A program made the translations under genes and the position numbers. From an uncultured Pelagibacteraceae bacterium (GTDB lineage: Bacteria > Pseudomonadota > Alphaproteobacteria > Pelagibacterales > Pelagibacteraceae): 64,000 bases of DNA. Below, in pieces: positions 45,694 to 54,750 of the stretch. The notes below the pieces were generated by a model, which was not told where the DNA came from, did no database searches, and was given only the letters and a program-made list of their open reading frames with translations. The stretch covers positions 32,501 to 96,500 of the forward strand of contig CACPCD010000002.1 in assembly GCA_902632315.1 (NCBI GenBank). Reading direction: 5' to 3'. Position 1 is the first letter of the stretch. Each line of letters opens with the position of its first letter.

Positions 45694-46946
45694 TAGTTAA
45701 CCCTTCTTATTTTTGCTCCAATCTTCTGTAATTTTTTTTCAATATTTTCGTAGCCTCTGTCGAGATGATAAATTCTATTTATTAAAGATTTTCCTTTTGT
45801 TGTTAATGCTGCCAAAACAAGAGATACGGACGCTCTTAGATCTGTAGCCATTAATTCTGCAGCAGCAAATTCAGTATTTCCATCTATAATGGCCTTATTT
45901 CCATTAATCAAAATTTTTGCACCCATTCGATTTAATTCTGCAACATGCATAAATCTATTTTCAAAAATATTTTCTTGAATTATAGATTTCTTATTAGCCT
46001 TACAAAGTAGTACCATCATTTGAGCCTGTAAATCGGTAGCTAAACCTGGCCATGGTGCTGTTTTCAAATTTATACTTTTAATTTTTTTACAACCTATAAT
46101 ATGAATTTCATTTCTCTTAACTTTAATCTTAGCTCCTATTTTCTTTAAAATATCTATTTCCGTTTTAATTAAAGTAGGATTGACATTTTTTATTTTTAAA
46201 TTCCCTTCAGTAACAGCTGCAGCAATTAGATATGTTCCAGCCTCAATTCTATCAAACATTATAGTATAACTTGCCTCTTCTAGATAATTTACACCTTCAA
46301 TTTTTAAAGAACGTTTTGATACCCATTTTAATTTACATCCCATTTTCAACAAAAAATTTACTAAGTCCTTTATTTCTGGTTCTATTGCACAATTGCTTAA
46401 AAATGTGGTTCCCTTAGCTAAACTTGCTGCAATAATTAAGTTTTCGGTTGCTCCAACTGATATTTTTGGAAAATGTATTTTTGATCCAATCAATCCTTTT
46501 GGTGCTATTGCATGTACATATCCTTGACTGATTTTATATTTAACACCTAATTTTGATAAAGCTTTTAAATGAATATCAACAGGCCTAGTACCAATAGCAC
46601 AGCCACCGGGAAGTGAAACTTTAGCTCTTCCAAATTTAGCAAGCAAAGGTCCTAGAACTAGTATTCCAGCTCGCATGGTTTTAACTAAGTTATAAGATGC
46701 AAAATTTTTATTTTGTTTGTAATTATTTATTATTAAATTTTTTTTATCTGATTTAATTTGTGATCCCATTGATTTTAAGAGATTAATCATAGTCTCAATA
46801 TCTTTAACCTTTGGGAGATTTTTGAGGAAAATTTTTTTATTTGATAATATTGTTGCGGCTAAAATTGGTAGAGATGCATTTTTTGAACCTGAGATATTAA
46901 CATTTCCTTTGAGCTTAGCTGCTCCTAACACTTCTAATTTTTGCAT
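45693..46946 (-). CDS. murA: UDP-N-acetylglucosamine 1-carboxyvinyltransferase
   Basis: 417 residues. N-terminal GSKNASLPILAATIL carries the catalytic Lys-Asn pair, and the PEP-binding Cys is in LPGGCAIGTRPVD (about residue 116), so it is the fosfomycin-target Cys form. It performs the first committed step of peptidoglycan synthesis. The gene lies 2 bp downstream of dcd. Confidence 0.97.
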   Translation of the reverse strand: MQKLEVLGAAKLKGNVNISGSKNASLPILAATILSNKKIFLKNLPKVKDIETMINLLKSMGSQIKSDKKNLIINNYKQNKNFASYNLVKTMRAGILVLGPLLAKFGRAKVSLPGGCAIGTRPVDIHLKALSKLGVKYKISQGYVHAIAPKGLIGSKIHFPKISVGATENLIIAASLAKGTTFLSNCAIEPEIKDLVNFLLKMGCKLKWVSKRSLKIEGVNYLEEASYTIMFDRIEAGTYLIAAAVTEGNLKIKNVNPTLIKTEIDILKKIGAKIKVKRNEIHIIGCKKIKSINLKTAPWPGLATDLQAQMMVLLCKANKKSIIQENIFENRFMHVAELNRMGAKILINGNKAIIDGNTEFAAAELMATDLRASVSLVLAALTTKGKSLINRIYHLDRGYENIEKKLQKIGAKIRRVN

Positions 46947-46948
46947 GA

Positions 46949-47506
46949 TTATACTTTTGGTAGTGTTGGCTCTGGTCCTTGACCCATATATTTGCCTTTT
47001 CTATCTGCATAAGTAACTTCTGGTTTTTCATTTCCTTTAAGGAAAATAAATTGGGCAACACCCTCATTTGCATAAATTTTAGCTGGTAGCGGTGTAGTAT
47101 TTGAAAACTCTAAAGTGACATATCCCTCCCAACCAGGCTCTAGTGGGGTAACATTTACAATTATACCACATCTTGCATAAGTTGATTTCCCAAGACAAAC
47201 TACTAAAACATCCTCAGGTATCTTAAATTTCTCAACAGTTCTTGCTAATACAAATGAATTTGGCGGTATAATGCATTCTGAAGTTTTTTTTGTAACAAAA
47301 TTAGTAGGTTTAAAATTTTTTGGATCAACTATTTCAGAATTTACATTAGTAAAAATTTTAAATTCATCAGAAACTCTTGCATCATATCCAAATGAAGATA
47401 AACCATAAGATATACTATCACCTCGTATCTGTTTTTCTTCAAATGGCACAATCATAGCTACGTCTTGTGACATTCTTCTTATCCATTTGTCGGAAAGAAC
47501 TGACAT
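46949..47506 (-). CDS. dcd: dCTP deaminase
   Basis: 185 residues. Family motifs [12 protein letters not shown] near the N-terminus and [10 protein letters not shown]...[11 protein letters not shown] with the catalytic Glu in the trimer interface are present. It makes dUTP from dCTP for dTMP supply. The ATG shares one base with the stop of the 33-residue gene upstream (TAATG). Confidence 0.96.
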   Translation of the reverse strand: MSVLSDKWIRRMSQDVAMIVPFEEKQIRGDSISYGLSSFGYDARVSDEFKIFTNVNSEIVDPKNFKPTNFVTKKTSECIIPPNSFVLARTVEKFKIPEDVLVVCLGKSTYARCGIIVNVTPLEPGWEGYVTLEFSNTTPLPAKIYANEGVAQFIFLKGNEKPEVTYADRKGKYMGQGPEPTLPKV

Positions 47507-47607
47507 TATTTGTTTTTCTTTTTATTTTTTTTTTGGAACAATTTTCTTTTTCTCAAATTTTTTCTTAATGCTACACTCAAACGATCTTTTTTATCAATAT
47601 TGCTCAT
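47506..47607 (-). CDS. 33-residue basic protein, unknown function
   Basis: A small gene reading [20 protein letters not shown] then [13 protein letters not shown]. Its ATG overlaps the stop of the 66-residue gene (ATGA) and its TAA overlaps the dcd start (TAATG), so it is tightly coupled on both sides. The R(L)xxALRxNLxxRK pattern recalls very small conserved alphaproteobacterial proteins. About half the residues are Lys or Arg, suggesting nucleic acid or ribosome binding, which is inference. Confidence 0.7.
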   Translation of the reverse strand: MSNIDKKDRLSVALRKNLRKRKLFQKKNKKKNK

Positions 47608-47804
47608 TCTTTATTTGGATTAGTGAGAAAATCTAATGTTATTGGTTTTGAGGCGTCCAAAACTTTTGCTTTATTTTCTTCCTTTTTAGGCCCCTCTTTT
47701 GCAAGACGCTTAGCCTTTTTTTCAGCAAGTTTTTTCTCTCTTTTGGCCTGCTTTTCCATAAGCTTTGCACTCTTTGTAGATTTATAATCGTAATGAATAC
47801 CCAT
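47604..47804 (-). CDS. 66-residue charged protein, unknown function
   Basis: A short protein with a Lys/Glu/Ala-rich helical stretch (residues 12-48: KSAKLMEKQAKREKKLAEKK and onward), followed by a conserved-looking end LDASKPITLDFLTNPNK. It could form a charged single helix or bind RNA. It heads the minus-strand series 66-aa, 33-aa, dcd, murA, DUF2948, hisD, infA. I do not recognise the family. Confidence 0.65.
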   Translation of the reverse strand: MGIHYDYKSTKSAKLMEKQAKREKKLAEKKAKRLAKEGPKKEENKAKVLDASKPITLDFLTNPNKE

Positions 47805-47904
47805 AAAATTTTTCCTAAGTAGATATAAATCATATTGGCCAAAAAATTAAGGCAATATTTTGAAAAAATGCTTTATTATACACAAAATACAATTTTTAAG
47901 ATTA

Positions 47905-47978
47905 GCTCCTGTAGTTAAATGGTATAACAAGTCCTTGGTAAGGACTAGTTCCCTGGTCAGTACAGGGTGGGAGCACCA
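47905..47978 (+). tRNA. tRNA-Thr (GGT), unusual T-loop
   Basis: Plus-strand cloverleaf: acceptor GCTCCTG/TGGGAGC with two G-T pairs at its inner end, D-stem GTTA/TAAC, anticodon stem AGTCC/GGACT with loop TTGGTAA (anticodon GGT), variable AGTT (4 nt), discriminator A and encoded CCA. The T-arm is CCCTG/CAGGG but its loop is GTCAGTA rather than TTCRANT: positions 54 and 58 are G. The 3' end touches the stop of the convergent TVP38-family gene. Confidence 0.88.
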
Positions 47979-48701
47979 CTAATTCTTATAAAATATTTTT
48001 CTTAGAAAGATGGTTAATATCACTAAGCAAAAGAAAGCTGTGATTGGAAGATAAATTTCTTGTGTATAAATTATATCTGTAATTTTTGGTATTTCAGAGT
48101 TCTGATCAATAATTTTTTCTAATCCACTTCCAATGGAAACTGCCAGAAAAATTTGAGGAATAATTCCAATAAAAGATGCAAAGAAAAAATTACTCACCTT
48201 TACATTAAAAAGAGTTGGTAACAAACAACTCAGCTGCCAAGGCACTCCGCCTATAAAACGATATATAAGTAGATAAATAAACTCTGATTTTTTGAATTTT
48301 ATCTCAAGTCTTTGAAACTTGTTCAAAAATTTTTCTCTAATTAAATCTTTTAAAAAATAATTTCCAAATATGTATAAAAAAGTTGCTCCAATGCTTAGGC
48401 CCATAACAACTATAATTGTACCAATCCATTTTCCAAAGATAAATCCACCTAAAAGTGCAATGGGAGATCCAAATCCTAAAAAAGGGAAAACCCATAAAAT
48501 TGTCAAAATTAAAAAAATTATAGATAAAATGAAAAAATTCGATTTCTTAAGCTCGAGCAAGTATAATCTATTCTCTTTTATAAAATCATAAGAAGTTATT
48601 TCCTGAATACTAAATTTTGAAAAAAAGAAAAGTAGAAATACTGATACTAAAATAAAGTATGATAATCCTATAAATAATTTAATTTTTTTAGCTTTTTCCA
48701 T
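47979..48701 (-). CDS. TVP38/TMEM64 family (DedA-like) membrane protein
   Basis: 240 residues with about five or six hydrophobic segments. The VTT-domain signature is visible: GGFIFGKWIGTIIVVMGLSI with GATFLYIFGNY, then RFIGGVPWQLSCLLPTLFNV and a Gly-Ile-Ile-Pro turn (FIGIIPQIF). Family members are implicated in lipid scrambling and membrane homeostasis, but substrates of bacterial ones are mostly unknown. It is transcribed away from rpmH. Confidence 0.87.
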   Translation of the reverse strand: MEKAKKIKLFIGLSYFILVSVFLLFFFSKFSIQEITSYDFIKENRLYLLELKKSNFFILSIIFLILTILWVFPFLGFGSPIALLGGFIFGKWIGTIIVVMGLSIGATFLYIFGNYFLKDLIREKFLNKFQRLEIKFKKSEFIYLLIYRFIGGVPWQLSCLLPTLFNVKVSNFFFASFIGIIPQIFLAVSIGSGLEKIIDQNSEIPKITDIIYTQEIYLPITAFFCLVILTIFLRKIFYKN

Positions 48702-48732
48702 AAATAGTAATCGTTATTATAAAATCTTCTAT

Positions 48733-48761
48733 TTGCTATTTATATATTTAATTACTATAAA
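48733..48761 (+). promoter_or_regulatory. probable promoter of rpmH-rnpA-yidD-yidC
   Basis: TTGCTA (48733-48738) and TATAAA (48756-48761) at the ideal 17-bp spacing, followed by GGGCG, lie 32 bp before rpmH. They point into the ribosomal protein/RNase P operon. Consensus match only. Confidence 0.5.
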
Positions 48762-48793
48762 GGGCGAAATTTAACAAAATTTAATCACATTTT

Positions 48794-48934
48794 ATGAAAA
48801 GAACTTACCAGCCATCTAAAATTAAAAGAGCAAGAAAACATGGTTTTAGATCAAAAATGAAAACAAAAGGTGGAAAAAAACTTTTAGCTAGAAGAAGAGC
48901 AAGAGGAAGAAAGTCATTAACTGTATCTGGTTAA
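48794..48934 (+). CDS. rpmH: 50S ribosomal protein L34
   Basis: 46 residues, [20 protein letters not shown] and onward, ending SLTVSG. The sequence matches L34 along its whole length. rnpA begins 4 bp later, the conserved rpmH-rnpA pair. Confidence 0.97.
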   Translation: MKRTYQPSKIKRARKHGFRSKMKTKGGKKLLARRRARGRKSLTVSG

Positions 48935-48938
48935 ATTA

Positions 48939-49280
48939 ATGAAAAGCAAAATAGTTGCTCTTTCCAAAAACGAGGAATTTAGAAATTTATTAAAAAAAAA
49001 AAGTATTTCAAATAAGTACGTTACAATTTTTTTTGGTAAATTAGAAAAAAAAAATAATAAAAAATTAAATATTTCGTTTTCTGTTAAAAGAAAAATTGGA
49101 AATGCCGTTCAAAGAAACAAAATTAAAAGAAGGCTAAGAAATATTATGAATGATGTTGTAAAAAAGATATCAATAAATTTAGATTTTTCTTTTCTTGTTA
49201 TTGCTAAGCCAACTATGTTAAATAGTGAATTTAAAAATATAAAAGAAACTCTATTTCAGGATTTTAAAAGAATTAAATAA
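48939..49280 (+). CDS. rnpA: ribonuclease P protein component
   Basis: 113 residues. The RNR-type signature is in VQRNKIKRRLRNIM, preceded by FSVKRKIGNA. It binds the RNase P RNA, which matures tRNA 5' ends. Its ATG follows the rpmH stop by 4 bp, and its last base is the first base of yidD. Confidence 0.95.
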   Translation: MKSKIVALSKNEEFRNLLKKKSISNKYVTIFFGKLEKKNNKKLNISFSVKRKIGNAVQRNKIKRRLRNIMNDVVKKISINLDFSFLVIAKPTMLNSEFKNIKETLFQDFKRIK

Positions 49281-49516
49281 TGAGAATAATAAATCAAATA
49301 TTCATTTTTTTAATTAGGCTGTATAAATTTTTCCTTAGCCCGTTTTTTTATAAATCATGCAAATTCGAACCTTCTTGTAGTAGCTACTGTTTAGAATGTT
49401 TTGAAAAGTATAACTTTGTTAAAGCTATTTTTAAATCGTCGTTAAGAATTTTAAGATGTAATCCTTGGTTTGGTCATGGAGGACATGATCCAGTCGAGAG
49501 AAAGGATGTGGTATAA
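49280..49516 (+). CDS. yidD: membrane protein insertion efficiency factor
   Basis: 78 residues. The conserved Cys-rich core CKFEPSCSSYCLECFEKY, the block CNPWFGHGGHDPV and an amphipathic N-terminal helix are all YidD features. It helps YidC and SecYEG insert inner-membrane proteins. It sits in the standard rnpA-yidD-yidC order. Confidence 0.95.
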   Translation: MRIINQIFIFLIRLYKFFLSPFFYKSCKFEPSCSSYCLECFEKYNFVKAIFKSSLRILRCNPWFGHGGHDPVERKDVV

Positions 49517-49518
49517 TC

Positions 49519-51201
49519 TTGGACTCTAAGAATGTCATTGCAGCTATAGCTTTATCAACAGCAGTAATTGTACTTTACTCTCTTTTTTTCATACCAGAAC
49601 AACCAATAAAAAAACAAAAATTAGCAGAGCAAAAAAAAATTGAACAAAATACTGATACGCCAAGTTTAGATGAAAAAGAAACTTTAGTTCAAATTTCTAG
49701 AGATGATGCATTAGAAGAAAGTGAAAGAGTAAGTTTTGAGAATCAAAGTATAGTAGGTTCAATATCCTTAAGAGGAGCAGTAATTGATGATTTAATATTA
49801 AAAGATTATAAAGTGAACCTCAAAAGTGATGAAAAGATTAAGCTTCTAAGCCCGAGAAATATAGCTGATGGCTATTTTATAGAAACAGGATTTGTTACAA
49901 CTGATAAAAATATTGATGTACCAAACTCAAATTCAATTTGGTCGGTCGTTGGAAATAATAAGCTTACTGAACAATCTCCAATTAAATTGATGTGGAAAAA
50001 TAAGCAAGGAATTACTTTTGAAAAAGAAATTTCGTTAGATAATAAATTTTTATTCACCGTAAAACAAAAAATAGTAAATTTATCCAGTAAAAAATATGAT
50101 TTTTATAGTTATGGACAAATTATAAGAAATAAGATTCCTGAAGGCTTACAAAATTTTTTTATTCTTCATGAGGGACCAATTTCTGTTTTGGATGATGAGC
50201 TTATAGAGGAAGACTATGACGATATACAGGATAAAAAATTTTCAAAAATTGCAAAAAAAGGCTGGCTAGGTATCAGTGATAAATATTATTTAACGTCTAT
50301 AATTCCTGTAGAAAATGAGGAATTTAAAACAACATTTGATTATAAAAATAAGTTTAGGATTAATTTTATCACAACAAACCCACAGGAGTTGGGTGAGAAT
50401 AGCTCTATAGAAAATGAAATTAAAATAATTGTTGGTGCAAAAAGAGTAGAGGTAATAGATGGTTATGCAGAATCTTTAAAAATAGACAAGTTTGATTTGG
50501 TAATCGATTGGGGATTTCTTTATTTTCTTACAAAGCCTCTGTGGTTCGCATTAGATTATTTTTTTAAGATGTTAGGAAATTATGGTTTAGCCATAATAGC
50601 AGTAACTGTTTGTATAAGAATAGCTGTATTTCCTCTCGCCAATTACTCTTTTAGGAGTATGGCAAAAATGAAAGCTCTTACGCCAGAAATGACTCGGTTA
50701 AAGGAATTACATAAGAATGATAAGATGAAGTTGCAGCAAGAAATGATGGCTCTCTACAAGAAGGAAGGTGTAAATCCTATGTCAGGCTGTTTACCAATAA
50801 TTCCTCAAATTTTTATATTTTTTGCACTCTATAAAGTTTTGTTTGTAACTATTGAAATGAGACAAATGCCATTTTATGGGTGGATTCAAGATTTATCTGA
50901 GAGAGATCCAACAAGTATTTTCAATTTATTTGGGTTATTACCTTATGATGTGCCTTCTTTTTTAGTTATTGGGGTTTTGCCAATAGCAATGGGCGCATCG
51001 ATGTATGTGCAACAAAAATTAAACCCGGCTCCAACAGATCCAATGCAAGCAAAAATTTTTGCATTTTTTCCGCTTTTCTTAACTGTAATACTTGCACCTT
51101 TTCCTAGTGGTCTTGTTCTTTATTGGACTGCAAACAATATATTAACAATGGCTCAGCAAGTAGTAATCATGAAAAGAACAACGGTTAAAACTGTTACTTA
51201 A
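49519..51201 (+). CDS. yidC: membrane protein insertase
   Basis: 560 residues. An N-terminal membrane helix (about residues 5-24) is followed by a charged linker, the periplasmic P1 beta domain (about 75-330) and the conserved five-helix insertase core with NYSFRSMAKMKAL, GCLPIIPQIFIFFALYKVL and LPLFLT-like FFPLFLTVILAPFPSGLVLY. The start is TTG, 2 bp after yidD. In many relatives engB/yihA comes next; here argB follows at once with a one-base overlap. Confidence 0.96.
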   Translation: MDSKNVIAAIALSTAVIVLYSLFFIPEQPIKKQKLAEQKKIEQNTDTPSLDEKETLVQISRDDALEESERVSFENQSIVGSISLRGAVIDDLILKDYKVNLKSDEKIKLLSPRNIADGYFIETGFVTTDKNIDVPNSNSIWSVVGNNKLTEQSPIKLMWKNKQGITFEKEISLDNKFLFTVKQKIVNLSSKKYDFYSYGQIIRNKIPEGLQNFFILHEGPISVLDDELIEEDYDDIQDKKFSKIAKKGWLGISDKYYLTSIIPVENEEFKTTFDYKNKFRINFITTNPQELGENSSIENEIKIIVGAKRVEVIDGYAESLKIDKFDLVIDWGFLYFLTKPLWFALDYFFKMLGNYGLAIIAVTVCIRIAVFPLANYSFRSMAKMKALTPEMTRLKELHKNDKMKLQQEMMALYKKEGVNPMSGCLPIIPQIFIFFALYKVLFVTIEMRQMPFYGWIQDLSERDPTSIFNLFGLLPYDVPSFLVIGVLPIAMGASMYVQQKLNPAPTDPMQAKIFAFFPLFLTVILAPFPSGLVLYWTANNILTMAQQVVIMKRTTVKTVT

Positions 51202-52067
51202 TGTCTAGACTTACAGAGGAAGAAATAAAAAAAATCTTGCCTACAAAAGGCCCCACCATTGAAGAGGTAAAAAACTACTTGGTGAAATATAATGATGAAT
51301 ACATAGTTATTAAATGTGGTGGTAGTGTTTTAGTTGATAAAAACCTGTTTAATAACTTTGTTAATGATATTTCAATACTTAACAAATTAGGTTTAATAAC
51401 TATTATAATTCATGGTGGAGGAAAGAGAATTTCAAACCAATTAAATAAAACAGGAATTAAAAGTAATTTTATCAACGGATTGAGAATTACATGTGAAAAA
51501 TCTATTGGTGTTGTTGAAGATGTTTTAAACAACTTTAATAAAGAAATAACAGAAGCTCTGAAAAAAAACGGCTGTGACAGTCAAGGTATTACTAATCAGA
51601 AAAATAATATTTTGTTAGTTGAACAAGAAAATAGAGATCTTGGCTTTGTTGGTACTCCAAAAGAAATTAGTAAATTTATAATTGAAAAGATAATGAATGA
51701 AAAAAAAGTACCTGTAATAGCTCCATTGGGGCTGGATAAGAATAATCAAGTTTTCAACATCAATGCTGACACAGCTGCAGGTGCCATAGCAAAAAAACTT
51801 AATGCTAGACGATTAATTATCATGAGTGACGTTGAAGGGGTATTGGATAATAGCAAAAATTTAATAGCTGAAATTAATACTGAAAAAATAAATGAGTTAA
51901 TAAAAGATAAAATTATAAGTGGTGGAATGATACCAAAAATTAAAAATTGTTTAGATGTTGCAAGTAATGGAGTTAAAGGGGTTTGTATTATTGATGGACG
52001 TTTAAAACACTCAATTTTATTTGAGTTACTCTCTGATAAGGGATCTGGAACACTAATTAGAAAATGA
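51201..52067 (+). CDS. argB: acetylglutamate kinase
   Basis: 288 residues. Amino-acid-kinase motifs IVIKCGGSVL and IIHGGGKRISNQL bind phosphate and substrate; INADTAAGAIA and IISGGMIPKI complete the family pattern. It phosphorylates N-acetylglutamate and is often the arginine-inhibited step. It is coupled to yidC by a 1-bp overlap and followed by a HAD phosphatase after 1 bp. Confidence 0.95.
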   Translation: MSRLTEEEIKKILPTKGPTIEEVKNYLVKYNDEYIVIKCGGSVLVDKNLFNNFVNDISILNKLGLITIIIHGGGKRISNQLNKTGIKSNFINGLRITCEKSIGVVEDVLNNFNKEITEALKKNGCDSQGITNQKNNILLVEQENRDLGFVGTPKEISKFIIEKIMNEKKVPVIAPLGLDKNNQVFNINADTAAGAIAKKLNARRLIIMSDVEGVLDNSKNLIAEINTEKINELIKDKIISGGMIPKIKNCLDVASNGVKGVCIIDGRLKHSILFELLSDKGSGTLIRK

Positions 52068-52068
52068 A

Positions 52069-52758
52069 ATGAATCTAAAAGAAAAAAAATATCTTTTATT
52101 AGATCTAGACGGGGTATGTTATGGAAAACATAATAATTATTCTTTGGAAAAAGTTTTCGGGCAAGTATCAAAAAGAATGACTAAATTTATTTCAGAGAGG
52201 CTAAAAATAGATACAGATGCAGCTAAAGAGCTTCAAACCAATTATTTTTATAAATACAACACAAGTTTAAATGGTCTAATGATCCACCATAACATACCAC
52301 CCCAAGAATTTTTAAAATATGTTCATACTATCGATCTTTCATTTATGAAAGAAGATCTGGTTATGAGAAGAGAACTAGAACAATTAGATATGAAAAAATT
52401 TATTTTCACCAATGGAAGTGCAGAGCATGCAGAAAATATTTTAACCCACCTTGGAATATATGATTTATTTGGTCGTGATAAAGTATTTGATATAGAAGAC
52501 GCAGGTTATGTACCTAAACCTGAGGCAAAAACCTTTGATCTTATGGTCAAAAAATTCGGTATTAATCCAAAAGAGACTGTTTACATAGAGGATATTGCGA
52601 AGAATCTTAGCATTGGTCACAAACGAGGCTGTACGACTGTTTGGTTAATTAATGACGAACATTTTGGAAAGATGGATGCAGATAAAGATTTTATTTCACA
52701 CAAAATTGAAAATCTGTCTTTATTTCTTAAGGAAATAAGGTTATTAAAAAGTCAGTAA
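52069..52758 (+). CDS. HAD-family hydrolase, pyrimidine 5'-nucleotidase-like
   Basis: 229 residues. HAD motif I is LLLDLDGVCYG, motif II FIFTNGSAEHAENIL, and the late acidic motif YIEDIAKNL. The cap and the KEFL...TIDL region resemble the Sdt1/Phm8 pyrimidine 5'-nucleotidase group, commonly encoded beside argB and dapD in alphaproteobacteria. Exact substrate is inferred from family only. Confidence 0.82.
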   Translation: MNLKEKKYLLLDLDGVCYGKHNNYSLEKVFGQVSKRMTKFISERLKIDTDAAKELQTNYFYKYNTSLNGLMIHHNIPPQEFLKYVHTIDLSFMKEDLVMRRELEQLDMKKFIFTNGSAEHAENILTHLGIYDLFGRDKVFDIEDAGYVPKPEAKTFDLMVKKFGINPKETVYIEDIAKNLSIGHKRGCTTVWLINDEHFGKMDADKDFISHKIENLSLFLKEIRLLKSQ

Positions 52759-52761
52759 ATT

Positions 52762-53589
52762 ATGTCTTTAGAAAAAATTATAAATGATGCTTGGGAAAAC
52801 AAAGACCAAGTAAATCCAAATTCGGATCAGTCCTTAAAAGATGCAATTAATCAAGTAATAAATGACTTGGATAGTGGTAAATCAAGAGTTGCTGAAAAAA
52901 TAGGTGGAGAATGGATAACTCATCAGCATCTAAAGAAAGCAATTATGCTAAGTTTTAGAATTTATCCAATGGAAAACTTAAATGGACCTTACTCCAGTTG
53001 GTATGATAAAGCACATTTGTTAAAAGGAAAAACAGCTGGCTGGACAAAAGAAGATCATGAGAAAGCAGGCTTTAGGATGGTTCCAAACTCGCCTGTTAGA
53101 AAAGGATCATTCGTAGGAAAAGATGCTGTTCTTATGCCATGTTATGTAAACATTGGCTCTTACATTGGGGCTAAAACTATGATGGATACATTTAGTCGTG
53201 CCGGTAGTTGTTGCCAGATTGGAGAGAATTGTCATATATCTGCAGGGTCAGGAGTCGGGGGGGTACTTGAACCTGCTCAAGCATTACCAACAATAATTGA
53301 AGATAATGTATTTTTAGGAGCAATGTCTGAAGTAGTAGAAGGAGTTATAGTTGGAGAAGGTTCTGTGTTAAGCATGGGAATGTTGATTACACAATCTACA
53401 AAAATAGTAAATAGATCAACCGGTGAGATCACGTATGGAAAAATTCCTCCATACTCAGTAGTTGTACCAGGTTCTCTCCCTGATAAAAAAAATCCATCTG
53501 CTCCATCACTAAGCTGTGCAGTTATAATCAAGCAAGTAGACGAAAAAACTAGATCAAAGACATCAATTAATGATCTTTTAAGAGATTAA
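52762..53589 (+). CDS. dapD: tetrahydrodipicolinate N-succinyltransferase
   Basis: 275 residues, matching E. coli DapD (274). A left-handed beta-helix of hexapeptide repeats occupies the C-terminal half (VGKDAVLMPCYVNIGSYIGA, GSGVGGVLEPAQALPTIIED). It acts in the succinyl branch of DAP/lysine synthesis. The next gene, dapE, starts 2 bp later. Confidence 0.96.
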   Translation: MSLEKIINDAWENKDQVNPNSDQSLKDAINQVINDLDSGKSRVAEKIGGEWITHQHLKKAIMLSFRIYPMENLNGPYSSWYDKAHLLKGKTAGWTKEDHEKAGFRMVPNSPVRKGSFVGKDAVLMPCYVNIGSYIGAKTMMDTFSRAGSCCQIGENCHISAGSGVGGVLEPAQALPTIIEDNVFLGAMSEVVEGVIVGEGSVLSMGMLITQSTKIVNRSTGEITYGKIPPYSVVVPGSLPDKKNPSAPSLSCAVIIKQVDEKTRSKTSINDLLRD

Positions 53590-53591
53590 AC

Positions 53592-54750
53592 ATGCAAAAA
53601 ATTAATGAATTACAATTAGCCAAAGAGCTAATCAGGTTTCGAACTGTAACTCCAGTAGATGCTGGGGTGATGAAGTTTTTAGAAAAAAAATTAAAAAAAC
53701 TTGGTTTCAAAACAAAAATACTAGAATTTAAAGAAAAAGGTTTCAAACCAGTTAAGAATTTATATGCAAGGTTAGGAATAAGAGGGCCAAATTTATGTTA
53801 TGCAGGTCACCTAGATGTTGTGCCCCCGGGTAATATAAAAGATTGGACAATAAATCCATTTGGGCCATCTGTAAAAAAAGGTCATTTAATTGGAAGAGGA
53901 GCAAATGACATGAAAAGTTCTATTGCAGCTTTTGTTTCAGCAGTAAGTATATTTTTATCGCAAAATAAAAAATTTAGTGGATCAATTAGTTTATTGATTA
54001 CTGGAGACGAGGAAGGTGATGCAGTGAATGGCACAAAAAAAAGTAGTAGAATATCTAAAAAAGAAAAAGGAAAAAATTAATTTCTGCTTAGTGGGTGAGC
54101 CAACAAATCCAAATAGATTAGGTGAGATGATAAAAATTGGACGCAGGGGCAGTTTAACTGGAAAATTGACAATATTTGGTTTACAGGGTCACGTAGCATA
54201 CCCTCATAGAGCAAATAATCCTTCAATCATTATTGTCAAAATTTTAAATGAATTAAAAGAAATTAAATTTGATAAGGGGACAAAAGATTTTCAGCCAACA
54301 AACTTAGAAGTTACAAAAATAAATATAGATAACACAGCAGACAATGTCATTCCTGCTACAGCTGAAGCAACATTTAACATTAGATTTAATGACAAACATA
54401 CCTCAAATTCTATAAAAAAAAGGCTTAATAAAATTTTTATTAAAATTAATAAAAAATATAAATCAAAATTCAAAATTGATTATCGAGTTTCCGGTGAGGC
54501 TTTTTTGACTAAGCCAAATAAAACAACTTATATGATACAAAATATTATAAAAAAGATTACCAAAATAAAACCAAAATTATCTACTACAGGTGGAACTTCG
54601 GACCTACGATTTATAAAAGCTATATCACCTGGTTTAGAATTTGGTCTAGTTGGAAAAACTATGCACAAAGTTGACGAAGCAGTATCTTTGAAAGATTTAA
54701 AAAATTTAACAAAAATTTATGAGAGCATTTTACAAAATTATTTTAAATGA
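53592..54750 (+). pseudogene. dapE: succinyl-diaminopimelate desuccinylase, interrupted by +1 frameshift at an A8 tract
   Basis: Two overlapping frames together make one normal DapE. The first (53592-54080) holds YAGHLDVVPPG, GRGANDMKSS and TGDEEGDAVNGTK; the second (up to 54750) continues KKVVEYL, LVGEPTNPN, GLQGHVAYPHRAN and TGGTSDLRF. They join at GGCAC followed by eight A (54035-54042); seven A would restore a single frame of about 385 residues, the expected length. Catalytic metal ligands fall on both sides. The break may be a homopolymer read error, a true mutation or a site rescued by polymerase slippage. All other residues look intact, so decay would be very recent. Confidence 0.85.

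Noticed and set aside
53592..54750. Two separate peptidase genes
   Set aside because: Motifs of a single DapE continue across the frame change at the A8 tract; each half alone lacks part of the active site.
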